DNA from: JBGOUJ01 sp041477005
GTDB taxonomy: Bacteria > Acidobacteriota > Terriglobia > Bryobacterales > JACQDG01
NCBI GenBank assembly: GCA_041477005.1
Contig: JBGOUJ010000266.1
Coordinates: 1 to 9,810 of the forward strand
Reading direction: 5' to 3'
Length of the DNA: 9,810 bases
In this document: in pieces, positions 1-5,879 of the stretch
Layout: every line of letters starts with the position of its first letter
Position numbering within the stretch: the stretch's first letter is position 1
Translations under genes and position numbers: made by a program
The notes under the pieces: generated by a model
Told to the model about the DNA's origin: nothing
Databases searched by the model: none
Seen by the model: the letters and a program-made list of their open reading frames with translations, nothing else

Positions 1-343
1 CGAAGAGCGAACGGTGGGACTTCACCGCGATCTCAGCCGGGCCGAACTCCTGGGTCCGGCCCGGTTCCACCTTGCCGTCGAGGTGCTGGGCCATGAGCTG
101 CTGGCCGTAGCAGATGCCGAGGATGGGAACCGTCAGGCGGAACAGGGCGGGATCGGGCTGCGGGCTGCCCGGCTCGAAAACACTCGCCGGGCCGCCGGAG
201 ATGATGACGCCCCCGAAGCCGGCCAGGCGTGACGCCCGCGTTCCCACGGGCCGGATCTCCGCGTAGACGCCCATCTCTCGAATCTTGCGCGCGATGAGAT
301 GGCAATATTGACCGCCGGAATCGAGAACGACGATCTTCTCCAT
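1..343 (-). CDS. guaA: GMP synthase (glutamine-hydrolysing), N-terminal part, cut by window edge
   Basis: GuaA makes GMP from XMP, ATP and glutamine in the cytoplasm, the last step of guanine nucleotide synthesis. The 114 visible residues begin MEKIVVLDSGGQY, the usual start of the class I glutamine amidotransferase domain. They include the oxyanion segment VIISGGPASV (residues 47-56), the nucleophile elbow GICYGQQLMA with catalytic Cys78, and the GuaA-typical segment KVEPGRTQEFGPAEI (91-105). The rest of the amidotransferase domain and all of the ATP-pyrophosphatase and dimerisation domains lie beyond position 1. The ATG at 343 is the natural N-terminus; no Shine-Dalgarno precedes it, but an extended -10 lies just upstream. 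The gene is divergent from the FAD oxidoreductase, with 38 bp between start codons. Family identity is firm; only the C-terminal part is unseen. Confidence 0.95.
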   Translation of the reverse strand, partial: MEKIVVLDSGGQYCHLIARKIREMGVYAEIRPVGTRASRLAGFGGVIISGGPASVFEPGSPQPDPALFRLTVPILGICYGQQLMAQHLDGKVEPGRTQEFGPAEIAVKSHRSLF

Positions 344-356
344 GGGTGGGAGTTTC

Positions 357-365
357 AGTATATCA
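357..365 (-). promoter_or_regulatory. Extended -10 promoter element for guaA
   Basis: The minus strand reads TGATATACT, that is TGn followed by TATACT (5 of 6 matches to TATAAT). No convincing -35 is present, as is usual for extended -10 promoters. The expected start site is near 350, leaving a leader of only about six bases before the guaA ATG at 343. That fits the absence of a ribosome binding site. Sequence match only. Confidence 0.45.
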
Positions 366-367
366 TC

Positions 368-374
368 GGAGGGG
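368..374 (+). promoter_or_regulatory. Ribosome binding site deciding the glcD-like start
   Basis: GGAGGGG lies 7 bases before the ATG at 382. This favours that start over the in-frame ATG at 346, which has no such site and would put a non-conserved 12-residue extension across the divergent promoter region. Confidence 0.75.
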
Positions 375-381
375 CGACCCC

Positions 382-1815
382 ATGCTTCCGAGCGAGGTGA
401 TCCAGAAGCTGCGCAAGATCGCGGGCGAGCGAGCGGTGCTCGACCGGCCCTACGATCTGATGCTGTATGAATACGACGGCAGCGTCGATAAAGCGCAGCC
501 GGATTGCGTCGTGCTGCCGAGCAACGCGCGCCAGGTGATCGCCATCGCGAAGCTCGCCGCGGAGCACAAGCTGCCGCTCGTGGGCCGCGGCGCGGGGACG
601 GGGTTGAGCGGCGGCGCCATCGCCCGCGAGGGCGGCATCATGATCGGCTTCGCCCGCATGAACCGCATCCTGGAGATCGACCTCGACAACGAGCGCGCCG
701 TGGTCGAGCCGGGCGTGGTGAACCTGGACCTGACGCTGGCGGTGCAGGACCAGGGATACTTCTACGCTCCGGATCCTTCCAGCCAGCGAGCCTGCACCAT
801 CGGCGGCAACGTCAGCGAGAACGCCGGCGGCCCGCACACGCTGGCCTACGGCGTCACCACCAACCACGTGCTGGGCCTCGAAGTTGTGCTGCCCGACGGT
901 ACCGTGATTCAGACCGGCGGCAAGGAGCTCGACCATGGCGGCCTCGACCTGACCGGCCTGCTGACCGGCTCGGAAGGCACGATGGCGCTGGTCACCAAAG
1001 TCGTGGTGCGGCTGGTGCGGAAGCCCGAACTGGTGAAGACGCTGCTCGCCGTTTACAACGAGCCGGAGGATGCCGCCTCCACGGTGGCCGACATCACCGC
1101 CCGGCAGATCGTGCCGGTCGCCGTGGAGATGCTCGACGGCGTGATGCTGCGGATGGTCGAGGAGGCCACGCACGCCGGCTATCCGATGGATGCGAGCGCT
1201 GTGCTGCTGATCGAGCTGGAAGGCCTGCGAGAGGGCGTCGAAGCTCAGGTGATCGAGATCGAAGAGGTCTGCCTGCTCAACCGGGCGCGCGAAGTGCGCA
1301 TCGCCCGAACCGCCGAGGAGCGTGATCTGCTGTGGAAGGGCCGCAAGAACGCCTTCGGCGCGGTGGGCCGCGTCAGCCCCAGCTATTACGTCCAGGACGG
1401 CGTGGTGCCGCGCACGCGCATCGCCGAAACGCTGCGCTTCATCCACCGCGTGAGCGACAAGCACGGCCTCACCATCAGCAATATCTTCCACGCCGGCGAC
1501 GGCAACATGCACCCCATCATTTTGTTCAATCACCACCGGCCCGAGGAGCTGGAGCGAACCAAGCAGGCCGGCTCGGAGATCCTGGAATACTGCATCTCGG
1601 TCGGCGGGTCCATTACCGGCGAGCACGGCGTCGGCATGGAGAAGAACGAGATGATGCCCCGGCTGTTTTCGCCGGAGAGCCTGGAAATGATGGCCCGCCT
1701 CAAGAGCGTCTTCAACCCCGATAACCGTCTCAACCCCGGCAAGCTGCTGCCCACGGGAAAGGGCTGCCTGGAAGTGCGGCCGATGGTTTCGGCGGGGGCA
1801 AGGTTGGACTGGTAG
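382..1815 (+). CDS. glcD: FAD-linked oxidoreductase, glycolate oxidase subunit D-like
   Basis: This is a 477-residue flavoprotein of the GlcD/D-lactate dehydrogenase family (FAD_binding_4 followed by FAD-oxidase_C), which oxidises 2-hydroxyacids such as glycolate or D-lactate to 2-oxoacids. The FAD-binding PCMH domain spans about residues 38-218, with the pyrophosphate loop VGRGAGTGLSGGA (67-79), APDPSS (129-134) and IGGNVSENAGGPHTLAYGVT (140-159). The C-terminal domain carries the metal-site motif HAGDGNMHP (370-378), GSITGEHGVGMEK with Glu414 and His415, and ends in NPDNRLNPGKLLP. The length is normal for the family. No GlcE or GlcF partner follows within the window, so it may act alone or with subunits encoded elsewhere. 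Substrate cannot be fixed from sequence: glycolate, D-lactate and D-2-hydroxyglutarate dehydrogenases share these motifs. Confidence 0.93.
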   Translation: MLPSEVIQKLRKIAGERAVLDRPYDLMLYEYDGSVDKAQPDCVVLPSNARQVIAIAKLAAEHKLPLVGRGAGTGLSGGAIAREGGIMIGFARMNRILEIDLDNERAVVEPGVVNLDLTLAVQDQGYFYAPDPSSQRACTIGGNVSENAGGPHTLAYGVTTNHVLGLEVVLPDGTVIQTGGKELDHGGLDLTGLLTGSEGTMALVTKVVVRLVRKPELVKTLLAVYNEPEDAASTVADITARQIVPVAVEMLDGVMLRMVEEATHAGYPMDASAVLLIELEGLREGVEAQVIEIEEVCLLNRAREVRIARTAEERDLLWKGRKNAFGAVGRVSPSYYVQDGVVPRTRIAETLRFIHRVSDKHGLTISNIFHAGDGNMHPIILFNHHRPEELERTKQAGSEILEYCISVGGSITGEHGVGMEKNEMMPRLFSPESLEMMARLKSVFNPDNRLNPGKLLPTGKGCLEVRPMVSAGARLDW

Positions 1816-2099
1816 CGTTCGTGTCCCCGGCCTCACTTCCTACGAGTAGGTACGGCCAAGTAAGTCATCCGCCCGGCAGCATTTTGTTCAGCGCGCTCAC
1901 CATCGGCTTAGAAACTCCTCGCGGTCCCTCAGCGCCTCATCAGTTAGACCGTCCTCCGTGATTCAGGTGGGAAAAGCCATCTGCTTGGAGCGAGCCGGCG
2001 GCGCCCTCGGGCTTTTAAGGGGCTCCACCAAATGTTCGGCCACTTGGATGTATTGTCAGCCTAACTGGAGAAGTAACCGCCCACGGACAGATCCGCGGC
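1816..2099. other. Gene-poor gap with a broken coding-like frame (minus, 1897-2055)
   Basis: No intact gene is recognisable. On the minus strand the frame from 2055 to 1897 (53 codons) reads as plausible protein interrupted by one TGA at codon 31. The first half includes YIQVAEHLVEPLKS; the second reads ITEDGLTDEALRDREEFLSR then W and a stop. It has no clear start and I do not recognise the family, so it may be a decayed gene tail or chance. A small inverted repeat (CCTA-CGAG-TAGG, 1839-1850) follows the oxidoreductase stop but has no T-run, so it is not a convincing terminator. Confidence 0.25.
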
Positions 2100-3299
2100 T
2101 CACCGGCCCGGCTGGAACCACCCCTCAAACCGAAAGGCGTCGATGAGCCTCACCAAAGGGTCCTTCGAGATCAGATAGGACCTGGGCGTCCGACAGGCAA
2201 TCCAGTGTTCGGCGGCGGCGCGCCTGCCCGCCACCTGCGCCACCTTGGCCAGAGGAGCGAGCGTCTTCGAGGCCGGCGCTGTCTCGACCCACTTTGCTTC
2301 CACCAGCCGGATCCGGCCCTGGTGCTCGATGACAAAGTCAACCTCCGTGCCGTGAGCGTCCCGCCAAAAGAAAATCGCGGCGGCGGAGTTCGCCGCGGAC
2401 TTCGCCCGCAGCATCTGCGCCAGCACGAAAGTCTCCCAGATCGCACCGATGAACATGGAACGTTCCATGGATTCCGCCGAGTCCAGGCCCAGCAGAAAAC
2501 AAAGCAGGCCCGTGTCCCCGAAGTACAGCTTGGGTGTCTTGATCATCCGTTTGCCCAGGTTGCTGAAGTATGGTTCCAGCAACACGATGAGGTTAGACGC
2601 CTGGAGCACGGAAAGCCAGTCGCGGGCCGTGGCGCCGGCGACTCCAACGTCGCGCGCCAAATCGGTCAGGTTCAGAAGCTGCCCCGACCGCAACGCGCAG
2701 GAGCGAACAAAGCGTTCGAAATCGCGGAGGCTTCCGACCCTCAGGGCAGAGCGCACATCCCGCTCCAAATAAGTCGCCAGGTAGCTGGAGTAGAACACCC
2801 TGGTATCCAGATCCGGATTGCGGTACAACTCCGGAAACCCGCCGCGCCACAGGATTCGGGACAGGGTCTTGTCTTCTGCCTCCGGGGCGTCCAGGATCTC
2901 GCGGCTCGAAAGGGTGTCCAGCTCGAGTATCGCGCAGCGGCCCGCCAAGCTCTCCGATAGAGGCTGCATCAGCGGGAACTTCTGCGAGCCGGTCATCAGG
3001 AAACGGCCCATGCGGTGCCGGTCTCTATCAATACTCACCTTCAAATGACGAAACAGCGCCGGTGCGTACTGGACTTCGTCGAGCAGCAATGGCTCCGGGT
3101 GGCGGGCCAGAAATCGTTCGGGCTCCTGTTCGGCTTCTTCCGCGTTAGACGGCAGGTCCAGCGGCACAAACGCCGCCTTCGGGAATAGATTTCCCAGCAG
3201 GGCGGTCTTTCCCGTCTGGCGGGCGCCGGTCAGCACCAGAGCCGGAAACTGCCTCGAAACGGCAAGAATCCTCCCGGACAAGGCCCGCTCAATCCACAT
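2100..3299 (-). CDS. AAA+ ATPase with DUF4143 domain
   Basis: This 399-residue protein has the AAA_14 plus DUF4143 architecture, a widespread accessory ATPase family of unsettled function. The ATPase part has a Walker A motif GARQTGKT (25-32), Walker B LLLDEVQ with Asp74 and Glu75, and a sensor-like TGSQ (103-106). The middle (about 150-250) contains the helical segment LTDLARDVGVAGATARDWLS, which resembles a winged helix. The DUF4143 end holds KLYFGDTGLLCFLLGL (257-272), IWETFVLAQMLRA and FWRDAHGTEVDFVIE...LVEAK. Asp321 and Glu334-x-Lys336 match the D...ExK pattern of the PD-(D/E)xK nuclease fold. It stands alone, with sparse sequence on both sides, which suits an acquired gene. The ATG at 3299 directly follows a strong promoter and lacks a Shine-Dalgarno. 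The substrate is unknown. Confidence 0.92.
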   Translation of the reverse strand: MWIERALSGRILAVSRQFPALVLTGARQTGKTALLGNLFPKAAFVPLDLPSNAEEAEQEPERFLARHPEPLLLDEVQYAPALFRHLKVSIDRDRHRMGRFLMTGSQKFPLMQPLSESLAGRCAILELDTLSSREILDAPEAEDKTLSRILWRGGFPELYRNPDLDTRVFYSSYLATYLERDVRSALRVGSLRDFERFVRSCALRSGQLLNLTDLARDVGVAGATARDWLSVLQASNLIVLLEPYFSNLGKRMIKTPKLYFGDTGLLCFLLGLDSAESMERSMFIGAIWETFVLAQMLRAKSAANSAAAIFFWRDAHGTEVDFVIEHQGRIRLVEAKWVETAPASKTLAPLAKVAQVAGRRAAAEHWIACRTPRSYLISKDPLVRLIDAFRFEGWFQPGR

Positions 3300-3302
3300 G
3301 CC

Positions 3303-3333
3303 GGATATTATATCCTACAAAGCTGGATTATCC
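3303..3333. promoter_or_regulatory. Paired GGAT...ATCC palindromes, candidate operator
   Basis: Two palindromes sit at 3303-3315 (6-bp arms) and 3325-3333 (4-bp arms), centred 20 bp apart, about two helical turns on the same DNA face. A third half-site, ATATCC, is at 3351-3356. They cover the -10 and -35 of the AAA-DUF4143 promoter, so a bound repressor would block polymerase. The binding protein is unknown and this is inferred from symmetry alone. Confidence 0.35.
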
Positions 3334-3335
3334 AA
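3307..3335 (-). promoter_or_regulatory. Sigma70-type promoter abutting the AAA-DUF4143 start (leaderless)
   Basis: On the minus strand TTGGAT (3335-3330) and a perfect TATAAT (3312-3307) are separated by exactly 17 bases. Seven bases separate the -10 from the ATG at 3299, so the predicted start site is at or within one base of the start codon. No ribosome binding site is present. The -10 lies in the odd palindrome GGATATTATATCC (3303-3315) and the -35 overlaps a shorter one, GGATTATCC (3325-3333), with centres 20 bp apart. Confidence 0.7.
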
Positions 3336-3522
3336 GATTCTATTTTGTATATATCCCACCTGCCGGTGGTTGGGCCGCGCCGCTTCGTCAGCGAGTGGGT
3401 GGGAAGCTTGATGGGGCGATGCGGGTCCGTGACCACTTCGGGGCGTCGCGCTGCTGCTCCAGCCGATGATCGGGGCGAGCTCCGGGACCCAGGGGGCGCG
3501 CCAGGTGATCGAGCATTAGCCT
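3336..3522. other. Short gap without a recognisable gene
   Basis: It lies upstream of the AAA-DUF4143 gene and downstream of the TPR gene. It holds one small perfect hairpin (CCACC-TGCC-GGTGG, 3356-3369) and only short, unconvincing open frames on both strands. I see no conserved protein in it. Confidence 0.4.
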
Positions 3523-3867
3523 TCAAGTCCCGTCGCCGTGCCGCCGTAACATCTCCAGCGCCTGCGGGTCGCCGTTGGCGGCAGCCAGCTCGGCGTGCCT
3601 TCGGGCCGCTGCCATGTCGTTCCGCACGGCGTAGATTTCAGCCAGCGCGACGTGGGCGGGGGCGAAGGCGGAATCGAGGCGGATGGCTTCGAGCAGCAGG
3701 CCTAGCGCCTCATCCTGCCTCCCTTGCATGCGGTAAAGAAGGGCAAGCTGGTAATAAGGGCGGGGATTTACAGGGTCGGCGGCGACGGCCGCCTGCTGCT
3801 CTTCGATCGCGCGGCGGGTCTCGGAATCCAGAGCGAAGTCGATTACTTCTTTTCGAAAGAACCCCAC
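3523..3867 (-). CDS. Small tetratricopeptide-repeat protein
   Basis: This 114-residue soluble protein is built mainly of two TPR units: NPRPYYQLALLYRMQGRQDE onwards (about 34-67) and SAFAPAHVALAEIYAVRND onwards (about 67-100). Both show the W/Y-x2-L-G/A/S and P-rich spacing of TPR helices. TPRs are protein-protein interaction scaffolds; no catalytic motif is present and no signal peptide is seen, so a cytoplasmic location is likely. It starts with GTG at 3867, six bases after the permease stop, preceded by AAGAGG at very short spacing, so it is probably co-transcribed and coupled with the permease. A role as partner or assembly factor of that transporter is inferred from position only. Its charged N-terminus (MGFFRKEVIDF) has no recognised match. 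Confidence 0.8.
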   Translation of the reverse strand: MGFFRKEVIDFALDSETRRAIEEQQAAVAADPVNPRPYYQLALLYRMQGRQDEALGLLLEAIRLDSAFAPAHVALAEIYAVRNDMAAARRHAELAAANGDPQALEMLRRHGDGT

Positions 3868-3873
3868 CGCCTC

Positions 3874-5091
3874 TTACTCGAACCGCAGGGCCTCGATAGG
3901 ATCGAGCTTGGCCGCCTGCCGGGCGGGGTAGAAACCGAAGAAGATGCCGATCGCCACCGAAAAGACCACCGAGGCGCCCAGCGCGACGACCGAGATGGTG
4001 GTGGGCCAGCGCAAGATCTGGGCAATGCCCAGCACCGAGCCGACGCCCAGGAGTATCCCCGTGCTGCCGCCGAGCACGCTCAGGATCACGGCCTCGATGA
4101 GGAACTGGCGCATCACGTCTCCCTCGGTGGCGCCGATGGCCATGCGGATGCCGATCTCCCGCGTGCGCTCGGTCACGCTGACCAGCATGATATTCATGAT
4201 TCCTACACCGCCCACGATGAGAGAAACCGAAGCGACGCTGGCCAGCAGCATGGTCATTACGGCGCCGGACTGGTTGGCGACGTCGGCCATATCCGCCTGG
4301 TTGCGGACGGTGAAGTCGTCTTCTTGCCCCTGCCGGATGCGGTGCCGCTCGCGCAGCACCCCTTCAATCTGCAACTGGGCGGCGGCCGTGGCGCGCTCGC
4401 TGATGGCGGAGACCTGGATCATGTGGACATAATCGACGCCGGCCAGCTTCTTCTGCACCGTCGTATACGGCATGAAGATGGTGTCGTCCTGGTCCCGGCC
4501 GCCCGGATCCTGGCCCTTGACGGCAGTGACGCCGATCACGGTCATGGGGAGACTCTTGACCCGGATCGTCTTGCCGATAGGGTCTTCGTCCTTGAAAAGG
4601 TAGTCGACGATGGTTTGGCCGATCACGCAAACATCGGCCGCCCGCTCCACTTCGGCCTCGCCGAAGGCCGTGCCGCTCACCGTGGGCCACAGCCGGATCT
4701 CGAAGTATTCCGGCGCCACGCCCTGCACGCGGGTCGACCAGTTCTTGTTCTGGTAAACCACCGCCGCGCTGCTCTGTACGATCGGCGACACCAACTTGAT
4801 GAGCTTCACGTTTCGCTCGATCGCCTGCGCGTCGGCCACGCGCAGCCGGGCGGTGGCGCCGCTGCCCGTGCGGACACCGCCCACGTTGGTGCTGCCGGCA
4901 AAGACCATGAGCAGGTTGGCGCCCATGTTGGCGATCGATTCCTGCATCTGCTCGTTGGCGCCCTGGCTGATGCCGACAGTGGCAATCACCGCCGCCACGC
5001 CGATGATGATGCCCAGCATGGTGAGGGCGGTCCGCATCTTGTTGCGGGCCAGCGCCCGAAGCGCAATTTTGATGATCTCCTTAAAGGTCAC
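3874..5091 (-). CDS. MacB/FtsX-type ABC transporter permease
   Basis: This 405-residue inner-membrane protein has the MacB_PCD plus FtsX architecture, belonging to tripartite mechanotransmission systems that export lipoproteins, peptides or antibiotics. A first membrane helix (about 22-42) follows the amphipathic start. The periplasmic core spans roughly 43-275, including QGVAPEYFEI and VIGQTIVDYLF. Three further helices lie at about 279-303, 331-357 and 368-388. The cytoplasmic coupling segment SVTERTREIGIRMAIGAT (305-322) and the terminal FYPARQAAKLDPIEALR (387-403) are hallmarks of the family. The ATPase domain of true MacB is absent and no ATPase gene is adjacent, so it must pair with one elsewhere. 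The start is GTG at 5091: an in-frame TGA lies at 5103-5101, ruling out a longer form, and no clear Shine-Dalgarno is seen. The cargo is unknown. Confidence 0.92.
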   Translation of the reverse strand: MTFKEIIKIALRALARNKMRTALTMLGIIIGVAAVIATVGISQGANEQMQESIANMGANLLMVFAGSTNVGGVRTGSGATARLRVADAQAIERNVKLIKLVSPIVQSSAAVVYQNKNWSTRVQGVAPEYFEIRLWPTVSGTAFGEAEVERAADVCVIGQTIVDYLFKDEDPIGKTIRVKSLPMTVIGVTAVKGQDPGGRDQDDTIFMPYTTVQKKLAGVDYVHMIQVSAISERATAAAQLQIEGVLRERHRIRQGQEDDFTVRNQADMADVANQSGAVMTMLLASVASVSLIVGGVGIMNIMLVSVTERTREIGIRMAIGATEGDVMRQFLIEAVILSVLGGSTGILLGVGSVLGIAQILRWPTTISVVALGASVVFSVAIGIFFGFYPARQAAKLDPIEALRFE

Positions 5092-5101
5092 GGCACCATT
5101 T

Positions 5102-5130
5102 CACCACAACGGCGAGGACACCACAACGGC
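5102..5130. repeat. 12-bp direct repeat, 17-bp spacing
   Basis: CACCACAACGGC occurs at 5102-5113 and again at 5119-5130, just upstream of the permease start. It resembles the low-complexity intergenic repeats of the CACCACA... kind found scattered in some bacterial genomes, but two spaced copies could also be a regulatory site. Confidence 0.7.
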
Positions 5131-5166
5131 AGCCCTACACAATGGAAAGGCGCTCGCGCCGGGGTT

Positions 5167-5195
5167 TCGGTTACGAGCGTCTCGGTTACGAGCGT
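5167..5195. repeat. 14-bp direct repeat, 15-bp period
   Basis: TCGGTTACGAGCGT occurs at 5167-5180 and, after one base, at 5182-5195, in the divergent intergenic region 24 bases before the small membrane protein start. The two copies are identical, suggesting recent duplication or a paired protein site. Confidence 0.75.
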
Positions 5196-5219
5196 GGCGG
5201 TATGCTACAGTAAGGTTTT

Positions 5220-5651
5220 ATGCCCCAGGAAAAGGAGACGGCCCCCAAGCCGCCCCGGGAGCCGCGGCTGCCGGTGAAGCTCTGGATCGGGCCGGTGGCG
5301 CTCGGATGGGTCGTGCCCGGCGGCGGCCACCTTTATTTGAAGAAGTGGAATCGCGGCGCCCTGCTGCTGCTGGCGATCGCCGGGATGTTCGCGTTCGGGC
5401 TGATGATGCGGGGCAAGATGTTCGAACCCTCCGATGGGGACCTGTTCAACATCATCCTGAACTACGGCGGATTCCTGGGCGACCTGGCCAACGGCGCGCT
5501 CTACTTCCTGGCCACCTGGCTGGGCTACAGTCAGCCCGAACTGGCCGGCGCCGTGCCCGACTATGGCACCAAGTTTCTGGTATGCGCCGGACTGCTCAAC
5601 ATCCTGGCGATGATTGACGCCTACGAAATCGCTGTGGGGAAGAAATCCTGA
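5220..5651 (+). CDS. Small multi-pass membrane protein (DUF6677-like)
   Basis: This 143-residue protein begins with a charged, proline-rich tail (MPQEKETAPKPPREPR) followed by about four membrane segments at roughly 21-40, 45-63, 84-102 and 118-136. The segment GWVVPGGGHLYLKKWNRGAL (29-48) has the P-G-x-G-xx-Y-x-x-x-x-x-x-G pattern seen in TM2-like domains. It recalls DUF6677, which I associate with Acidobacteriota, but I hold that assignment loosely. No catalytic residues are evident. The ATG at 5220 has a weak AAGG four bases upstream. Its stop overlaps the next start by one base (TGATG), so the two are coupled. It is divergent from the MacB-type permease, with the two direct repeats between them. 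Function is not known. Confidence 0.8.
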   Translation: MPQEKETAPKPPREPRLPVKLWIGPVALGWVVPGGGHLYLKKWNRGALLLLAIAGMFAFGLMMRGKMFEPSDGDLFNIILNYGGFLGDLANGALYFLATWLGYSQPELAGAVPDYGTKFLVCAGLLNILAMIDAYEIAVGKKS

Positions 5652-5833
5652 TGTATTGGAGCCTGACGCACTTCGAAGCTTCGTTTTTCTTCGCGCTGTT
5701 CACCTCAATCGTCTTCGGGGTGGTCACCAAGCGGACCGACACCGAGCGGCTCCACTACGGGCTCTACGTCTTCGGCTGCTTCCTGGCCGCCACCTTCGGC
5801 CTAGGCTGGCTGATGTATTTCGGACACGGCTAG
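5651..5833 (+). CDS. Tiny two-helix membrane protein
   Basis: This 60-residue protein has two hydrophobic segments, about 9-27 (ASFFFALFTSIVFGVV) and 37-56 (YGLYVFGCFLAATFGLGWLM), joined by the charged loop TKRTDTERLH. Its ATG shares the A of the preceding gene's stop codon, so translation probably depends on re-initiation. That overlap, together with the sharp switch from hydrophobic to charged residues, supports it as a real gene rather than chance. It likely forms a complex with the upstream membrane protein; function is unknown and I do not recognise the family. Confidence 0.75.
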   Translation: MYWSLTHFEASFFFALFTSIVFGVVTKRTDTERLHYGLYVFGCFLAATFGLGWLMYFGHG

Positions 5834-5841
5834 CTGAGAGT

Positions 5842-5871
5842 CTCTCCTCTCCCCGTCTCTCTTCTCCCCGT
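5842..5871. repeat. 15-bp pyrimidine-rich tandem duplication
   Basis: Two adjacent 15-bp units, CTCTCCTCTCCCCGT and CTCTCTTCTCCCCGT, differ at one base. They fill the 46-bp gap between two convergent genes. No hairpin or T-run accompanies them, so they do not look like an intrinsic terminator. Confidence 0.75.
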
Positions 5872-5879
5872 CTGGCCTT

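Noticed and set aside
346..381. Longer start for the FAD oxidoreductase at ATG 346
   Set aside because: It lacks a ribosome binding site and would add an unconserved extension, whereas ATG 382 has GGAGGGG at 7 bases.
355..1836. Long open frame antisense to the FAD oxidoreductase
   Set aside because: It encodes a His/Asp/Ala-rich, domain-free protein, a mirror effect of GC-rich codon usage in the real gene on the other strand.
1839..1850. Possible terminator after the FAD oxidoreductase
   Set aside because: The stem is only 4 bp with a tetraloop and no T-run follows.
3423..3519. Short plus-strand peptide pieces ending in a GASSGTQGARQVIEH-like stretch
   Set aside because: They recall a reductase tail only faintly, need a frame change, and lack enough length to support a relic.
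3308..3526. 72-residue minus-strand frame in the gap before the AAA-DUF4143 gene
   Set aside because: Composition is Arg/Pro/Ser-rich with no family resemblance, and it runs through the promoter.
3724..5277. Long plus-strand frame opposite the permease and TPR genes
   Set aside because: Low-complexity, domain-free translation lying over two well-recognised minus-strand genes.
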